From: JBBKWG01 sp037968835
GTDB taxonomy: Bacteria > Pseudomonadota > Alphaproteobacteria > Rhodobacterales > Rhodobacteraceae
Assembly: GCA_037968835.1 (NCBI GenBank)
Contig: JBBKWG010000006.1
Span: 1 to 16,927 of the forward strand
Length of the DNA: 16,927 bases
Direction of reading: 5' to 3'
How positions within the stretch are numbered: the first letter of the stretch is position 1; every line of letters starts with the position of its first letter. The notes under the pieces are model-generated. The model made no database searches and was not told the origin of the DNA. It saw only the letters and a list, made by a program, of their open reading frames with translations. The position numbers and the translations under genes are program-made. This document shows positions 13,404 to 16,927 of the stretch, one piece after another.

Positions 13404-14918
13404 ATGTCCGGCCTAGACGCCATGTTCACGCCGCTCTTCGATATTATCACATCGCCCTATCTGATGGGCCTCATCCTGCTGGCGATCCCGCTTGGCATGT
13501 TCTTCGGCGCCGTGCCCGGCCTTGGCGGAAAGCTTGGAATCGTGCTGTTGATCCCGTTCGTTTTCGGCATGGAGCCGATGGCCGGCGCGATCTTTCTTCT
13601 GGCGATGCACGCGGTCGTCCACACTGGCGGCTCGATCCCGTCGATCCTGTTCGGCGTCCCCGGCACCGGCCCGGATGCGGCAACCATCGTAGATGGCTAC
13701 CCGATGGCGCAACGAGGCGAGGCGGGCCGCGCGCTTGGCGCATCGCTTGGTGCGTCCGGCGTCGGCGGCGTCATCGGCGCGGTGTTCCTCGCGGCCATGC
13801 TGCCGGTGCTGAGACCCGTCGTTCTGGCCTTTTCACCGGCGGAATTCTTCCTGCTGGCGCTGTTCGGCATCACTTTCATCGCCATGCTCTCGGGACGCAG
13901 TCTGATCAAGGGCATCGCCGTCGGCTTCCTTGGCATCCTGGTTTCGCTTGTCGGCCTCGATCCGCACACCGGCTCGCAGCGATTCACCTTCGATCAACTC
14001 TGGCTCTGGGACGGGGTCAGCGTCGTCGCCGCCGTCCTCGGCATCTTCGCGATCCCCGAAATGCTGGCGCTCGGCGTCAAGGGCGGGGCGATCTCGAAGG
14101 TCGTCGGCACCGCCGCGCGCTATGACTTCGCGCAGGTGATGCAGGGCATCGGCGACGTTTTCCGCAACTGGTGGCTGACGCTGCGCACCTCGATCATCGG
14201 GGCTGTGATCGGCGCGATCCCCGGTCTGGGCGGCGACGCGGCGTCGTGGTTGTGCTACGGCCACGCGGTCCAGACCTGCAAGAACCCCGAGAACTTCGGC
14301 AAGGGCGACGTGCGCGGCGTCATCGCGCCCGAAACCGCGAACAACTCCAAGGAGGGCGGTTCGCTTCTGCCGACGCTGTTCTTCGGCGTTCCCGGCTCGT
14401 CGGGAATGGCGATCCTGATCGGTGCGTTCGTGATGCTCGGCATCCAGCCCGGCCCGCACATCGCGCTCACTGGCATGGATCTGGTCTGGTCGCTGATCTG
14501 GGCGCTGGCGCTCGCCAACCTCCTGTCGATCCCGATTTTCCTTGCGATGGCACCGGCATTTTCGCTTCTGGTCTACGTACGCGGCACGCTGCTGATCCCG
14601 TTCGTGCTGGTTCTGGCGTTCCTCGGTGCCTACCTCTCGGAATCCGCGTGGGAGAACATGCTGATCCTGATCGGTCTCGGCATCCTGGGCTATTTCCTGA
14701 AGAAATACGGTTGGCCGCGCCCGCCCTTCGTCATTGGCCTGGTGCTCGGCAACATCGCCGAGGATTCGATCCACAAGGCGCTGGCGATCTGGGGCCCGAC
14801 CTTCTTCCTCCGCCCCCTCAGCCTGGTGTTCATCGCGCTGATCATCCTCACCATCGTCGCCTACATCTGGCGGCAGCGCAAAACCGCGGATCGGCCCGGA
14901 GTGCATTATGACATTTAA
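13404..14918 (+). CDS. tctA: Tripartite tricarboxylate transporter large membrane subunit TctA
   Basis: A 504-residue polytopic inner-membrane protein, the expected size for TctA, the large permease of the TTT family that takes up carboxylates with a periplasmic TctC protein. Two inverted-repeat signatures are present: GGSIPSILFGVPGTGPDAAT at about 75-94, and NNSKEGGSLLPTLFFGVPGS near 313-332, each containing the PSxLFGVPG-type loop. About 10-12 hydrophobic segments follow. The ribosome site AGGAGGAATAG is near ideal. It overlaps tctB by 11 bases. No tctC is adjacent; the nearest is at 8036-9496 in a separate minus-strand operon, and it is the obvious partner. Imported solute is unknown, but operon neighbours suggest an aromatic or amino-carboxylate. 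Confidence 0.95.
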   Translation: MSGLDAMFTPLFDIITSPYLMGLILLAIPLGMFFGAVPGLGGKLGIVLLIPFVFGMEPMAGAIFLLAMHAVVHTGGSIPSILFGVPGTGPDAATIVDGYPMAQRGEAGRALGASLGASGVGGVIGAVFLAAMLPVLRPVVLAFSPAEFFLLALFGITFIAMLSGRSLIKGIAVGFLGILVSLVGLDPHTGSQRFTFDQLWLWDGVSVVAAVLGIFAIPEMLALGVKGGAISKVVGTAARYDFAQVMQGIGDVFRNWWLTLRTSIIGAVIGAIPGLGGDAASWLCYGHAVQTCKNPENFGKGDVRGVIAPETANNSKEGGSLLPTLFFGVPGSSGMAILIGAFVMLGIQPGPHIALTGMDLVWSLIWALALANLLSIPIFLAMAPAFSLLVYVRGTLLIPFVLVLAFLGAYLSESAWENMLILIGLGILGYFLKKYGWPRPPFVIGLVLGNIAEDSIHKALAIWGPTFFLRPLSLVFIALIILTIVAYIWRQRKTADRPGVHYDI

Positions 14919-15366
14919 CGGTCGCCTCGCCACCAGCCTCGTCATGCTGGCGCTGTTCGTCGGGGCCTGTGTCCTGTCGCTCGGCCTGCCGCAAAAGGCG
15001 GCGTTCATGCCACTGCTGATCGGCGTGCCCGGCGCGATTCTCTGCCTCTGGCAAGTGATACTCGATCTGCGCCGCGCCCCAAGCGAACCGGACGACGACG
15101 ACGAGGACGTCGCGACCCCCAGAGACAGCCGCACCGAGGCCGAGGTGTTCCTGTGGCTCGCCATCTTCTCGGTCGCGCTGATCGGGTTCGGTTTCGTCCT
15201 CGGCGGACCGCTGGTCGTTGCCGCCTTCATCCGCTTCTCCAGCGGTGACAAATGGCGAAACGCGCTGTTCGCGGCGGCGGGCACTTTCCTCGTGCTCTAC
15301 GGCGTCTTCATCAAGCTGTTGGAACTGTCGCTCTTCCAGGGTCTCGTCCTGGAAGCCTTGTTCTGA
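14908..15366 (+). CDS. tctB: Tripartite tricarboxylate transporter small membrane subunit TctB
   Basis: A 152-residue protein with four hydrophobic segments, the size and topology of TctB, the poorly conserved small subunit of the TTT complex. Between the second and third segments is an acidic cytoplasmic-type loop, SEPDDDDEDVATP (around residues 59-71). The ATG at 14908 overlaps the end of tctA by 11 bases, indicating coupled translation. Identification rests on position and topology more than on sequence motif, because TctB members vary widely. Confidence 0.88.
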   Translation: MTFNGRLATSLVMLALFVGACVLSLGLPQKAAFMPLLIGVPGAILCLWQVILDLRRAPSEPDDDDEDVATPRDSRTEAEVFLWLAIFSVALIGFGFVLGGPLVVAAFIRFSSGDKWRNALFAAAGTFLVLYGVFIKLLELSLFQGLVLEALF

Positions 15367-15376
15367 GGCGCGCGCA

Positions 15377-16468
15377 ATGCTGCTTCTCAACAACGACGTG
15401 ATTGCCGAAGTGCTGGACATGCCGACGACGATGGCGGCGCTCGAAGCGTCCTATCTCGGCATCGCGCGTGGCACCGCCACCTGCCGGCCGCGTATTGACG
15501 TCTGCATCCCGACCTCCGATCCCGACCGCGAATATCGCTGGGGCACGATGGAGGGCGGATCGACCGACGGCTATTTCGCGATCCGGATGAAGTCCGACAT
15601 CCTGCACTATGAAACCGCGCCCGACGGCACCCGCACGCAAGAGAAATACTGCGGCGAGCCGGGTCTCTATTGCGGACTGATCTTTCTGACCAGCACCGAA
15701 ACCGGGCGTCCGCTGGCGCTGATCAACGACGGCGTTCTCCAGCATATGCGCGTCGGCGGCGACGGCGGGCTAGGGGTGAAACACATGGCCCGCAAGGATG
15801 CCACGGTCGTGGGGATGCTCGGTTCGGGCGGCATGGCCGACAAGCACATGCTGTCGTTCACCGAGGCGCGCGCGATCAAGCGGCTTCAGATCTACAGCCC
15901 GACGCAAAGCCACCGCGAGGCTTTCGCTGCCCGCATGGCCAAGCGGCATGGCATCGAGGTCAAGGTCTGCGAGCGACCCGACGACATCTACAAAGGCGCC
16001 GATATCGTCGCCGCGCTGACCGACGCCGCGCAGCCGGTGCTCGACGGCGCGCTGATCGAACCCGGCACCCATGTCGTCAACATCGGGGGCGGCGGATTGC
16101 CCGACGCCGCAACGCTCGACAGGGTCGATGTCTACCTGCGCATGGGCGACGCACCCGCCGCCGAAGGCCACGCGGTCTTTGACGACGAATATCTCAGTTG
16201 GCGCGTGGCGGGCGAGGGGCGCGCACCGCGCAAGGCCAAACGCGCCCACGGCAACATGCTGCCCGAAAAGCGCGTCACCCTGCGCGAACTGGTCGATGGC
16301 GAAAAGCCGGGGCGCACCTCAGACGACCAGATCACCTGGTCCGAACGCGGCAACTTGCAGGGCGCGCAATTCTACGCTGTCGCCGCACGCGCCTACGAGG
16401 CCGCACAGGCGCGCAGCCTAGGACGCGAGATCCCCGACGAGTGGATCCTGCAAACCATCAGGAACTGA
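15377..16468 (+). CDS. Ornithine cyclodeaminase/mu-crystallin family protein
   Basis: A 363-residue protein of the ornithine cyclodeaminase/mu-crystallin family, NAD(P)-dependent enzymes that include ornithine cyclodeaminase, alanine dehydrogenase, ketimine reductase and opine-type synthases. Seen: DGVLQHMRVGGDGGLGVKHM (residues 118-137, the substrate-side Arg and GLG region), the dinucleotide motif VGMLGSGGMADKHML (145-159), and the loop VVNIGGGGLPDAATLDRVDV near the C-terminal part. The glycine motif differs slightly from the usual GAGxQA. GAGG lies about 8 bases ahead of the ATG at 15377; upstream in-frame sequence overlaps tctB out of frame and is not coding. Spacing is 10 bases from tctB and one base to the next gene. 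In this catabolic setting it is more likely to act on an imine or amino-acid product than on ornithine. Confidence 0.85.
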   Translation: MLLLNNDVIAEVLDMPTTMAALEASYLGIARGTATCRPRIDVCIPTSDPDREYRWGTMEGGSTDGYFAIRMKSDILHYETAPDGTRTQEKYCGEPGLYCGLIFLTSTETGRPLALINDGVLQHMRVGGDGGLGVKHMARKDATVVGMLGSGGMADKHMLSFTEARAIKRLQIYSPTQSHREAFAARMAKRHGIEVKVCERPDDIYKGADIVAALTDAAQPVLDGALIEPGTHVVNIGGGGLPDAATLDRVDVYLRMGDAPAAEGHAVFDDEYLSWRVAGEGRAPRKAKRAHGNMLPEKRVTLRELVDGEKPGRTSDDQITWSERGNLQGAQFYAVAARAYEAAQARSLGREIPDEWILQTIRN

Positions 16469-16469
16469 C

Positions 16470-16927
16470 ATGACCAGACTTCCGCTCACCATCGCCACCA
16501 CCGATTACGACCACTTCCGTGACATCCGCACCGGAGCCGTCGCGCCCGAAGGCATCGACCTCAACTGGTTCCTGCTCGGCCATCACGAATGTTTCGCCCG
16601 GATGACCGCCAACCGCGAATTTGACCTGTCCGAAATGTCGTTCGCCAAATTCGCAACGCAAGTCACGCGCGAAAACAGCGACCTCATCGGCCTGCCGGTG
16701 ATCTGCTCGCGGCTGTTCCGGTTCTCGTCTTTCTACGTCAATCGAAAATCCGGCATCGAAACGATCGAGGATCTTTACGGCAAGACCGTTGGCAGTCCCG
16801 AATGGGCCCATTCCGCCGCCGTCTGGATGCGCGGCTGGATGCAGAACGATCTTGGCATGGACATGACCCGGATACGCTGGGTGCAGGCGGGCGCAAACTC
16901 GGCCGGACGCGAAGAAAAGGTCGAACT
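16470..16927 (+). CDS. 4,5-dihydroxyphthalate decarboxylase-like protein (partial, C-terminus outside window)
   Basis: The 152 visible residues match the N-terminal half of the 4,5-dihydroxyphthalate decarboxylase (Pht5-type) family, which shares its fold with ABC substrate-binding proteins but lacks a signal peptide, as here. Typical blocks are IATTDYDHFRDIRTGAVAPE with GIDLNWF, ANREFDLSEMSFAKF and IEDLYGKTVGSPEWAHSAAV. The family usually acts after a phthalate dioxygenase to give protocatechuate; a phthalate-type Rieske oxygenase is present at 1930-3216, though 13 kb away. Start ATG at 16470 is one base after the preceding stop with AGGA 5 bases upstream. The right edge cuts the gene, so length and the catalytic C-terminal part cannot be checked, and a non-enzymatic binding role is not excluded. 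Confidence 0.8.
   Translation, partial: MTRLPLTIATTDYDHFRDIRTGAVAPEGIDLNWFLLGHHECFARMTANREFDLSEMSFAKFATQVTRENSDLIGLPVICSRLFRFSSFYVNRKSGIETIEDLYGKTVGSPEWAHSAAVWMRGWMQNDLGMDMTRIRWVQAGANSAGREEKVE

Noticed and set aside
13833..15284. 483-codon minus-strand frame opposite tctA and tctB
   Set aside because: Highly charged Arg/Asp/Gln-rich product, the mirror of hydrophobic TctA codons; no ribosome site.
15218..15376. N-terminal extension of the OCD-family protein
   Set aside because: Overlaps tctB out of frame and is Ser/Arg-rich; family N-terminus begins at MLLLNNDVIAEVLD.
1..16927. CRISPR arrays, tRNA/rRNA genes, insertion sequences, phage genes or defence systems
   Set aside because: None seen: no regularly spaced repeats, no transposase or integrase motifs, no tRNA-like cloverleaf noticed by eye.

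Overview
The window reads as a high-GC, densely packed accessory catabolic region of an alphaproteobacterium, most likely Rhodobacterales/Roseobacter-type. That placement is inferred from base composition, the tripartite tricarboxylate transporter (TTT) genes and tight operons with ATGA overlaps; no rRNA or marker gene fixes it. I count 18 protein genes (two cut by the window edges) in five transcription units. No tRNA, rRNA, CRISPR array or insertion sequence was seen, and no gene-free stretch exceeds 300 bases.

Layout. (1) 1-656, minus: a EutA-like reactivase, truncated at the left edge, with an Asp/His-rich N-terminus. (2) 774-7935, plus: one eight-gene operon of double-cupin protein, Rieske oxygenase, unknown 193-aa protein, NicO-type Ni/Co permease, His-tailed small protein, two paralogous half-size permeases and a ThDP-dependent enzyme. 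(3) 8036-10745, minus: two single-domain cupins followed by a TctC binding protein that has an unusual duplicated Cys-containing C-terminal extension. (4) 10953-12218: a metallo-beta-lactamase-fold hydrolase (plus) and, converging on it, a VOC protein (minus); the hydrolase looks lower in GC than its surroundings. (5) 12321-13184, minus: a 3-hydroxyisobutyrate-dehydrogenase-type reductase, divergent from 13404 to the right edge, plus: tctA, tctB, an ornithine-cyclodeaminase-like gene and the start of a 4,5-dihydroxyphthalate-decarboxylase-like gene.

How it may work together. The TTT genes (TctA/TctB in one operon, TctC in another) should import a carboxylated compound. A phthalate-type Rieske oxygenase, four cupin domains in three genes, a ThDP enzyme, a reductase, an OCD-family enzyme and a DHP-decarboxylase-type enzyme could process it. 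The substrate cannot be named from sequence. Two parts of the locus are tied by a nearly identical palindromic element: 673-689 between eutA-like and the eight-gene operon, and 13267-13283 between the reductase and tctAB. This implies one regulator, not encoded in the window, for at least four divergent units.

Most unusual aspects: a nickel/cobalt handling module (NicO permease with 13 His in one loop, a protein ending in eight His, and a paired permease) embedded in an oxygenase operon and divergent from a EutA-type, cobalamin-enzyme reactivase that itself has an Asp/His-rich tail; the extended TctC; and the split TTT system under a shared operator.
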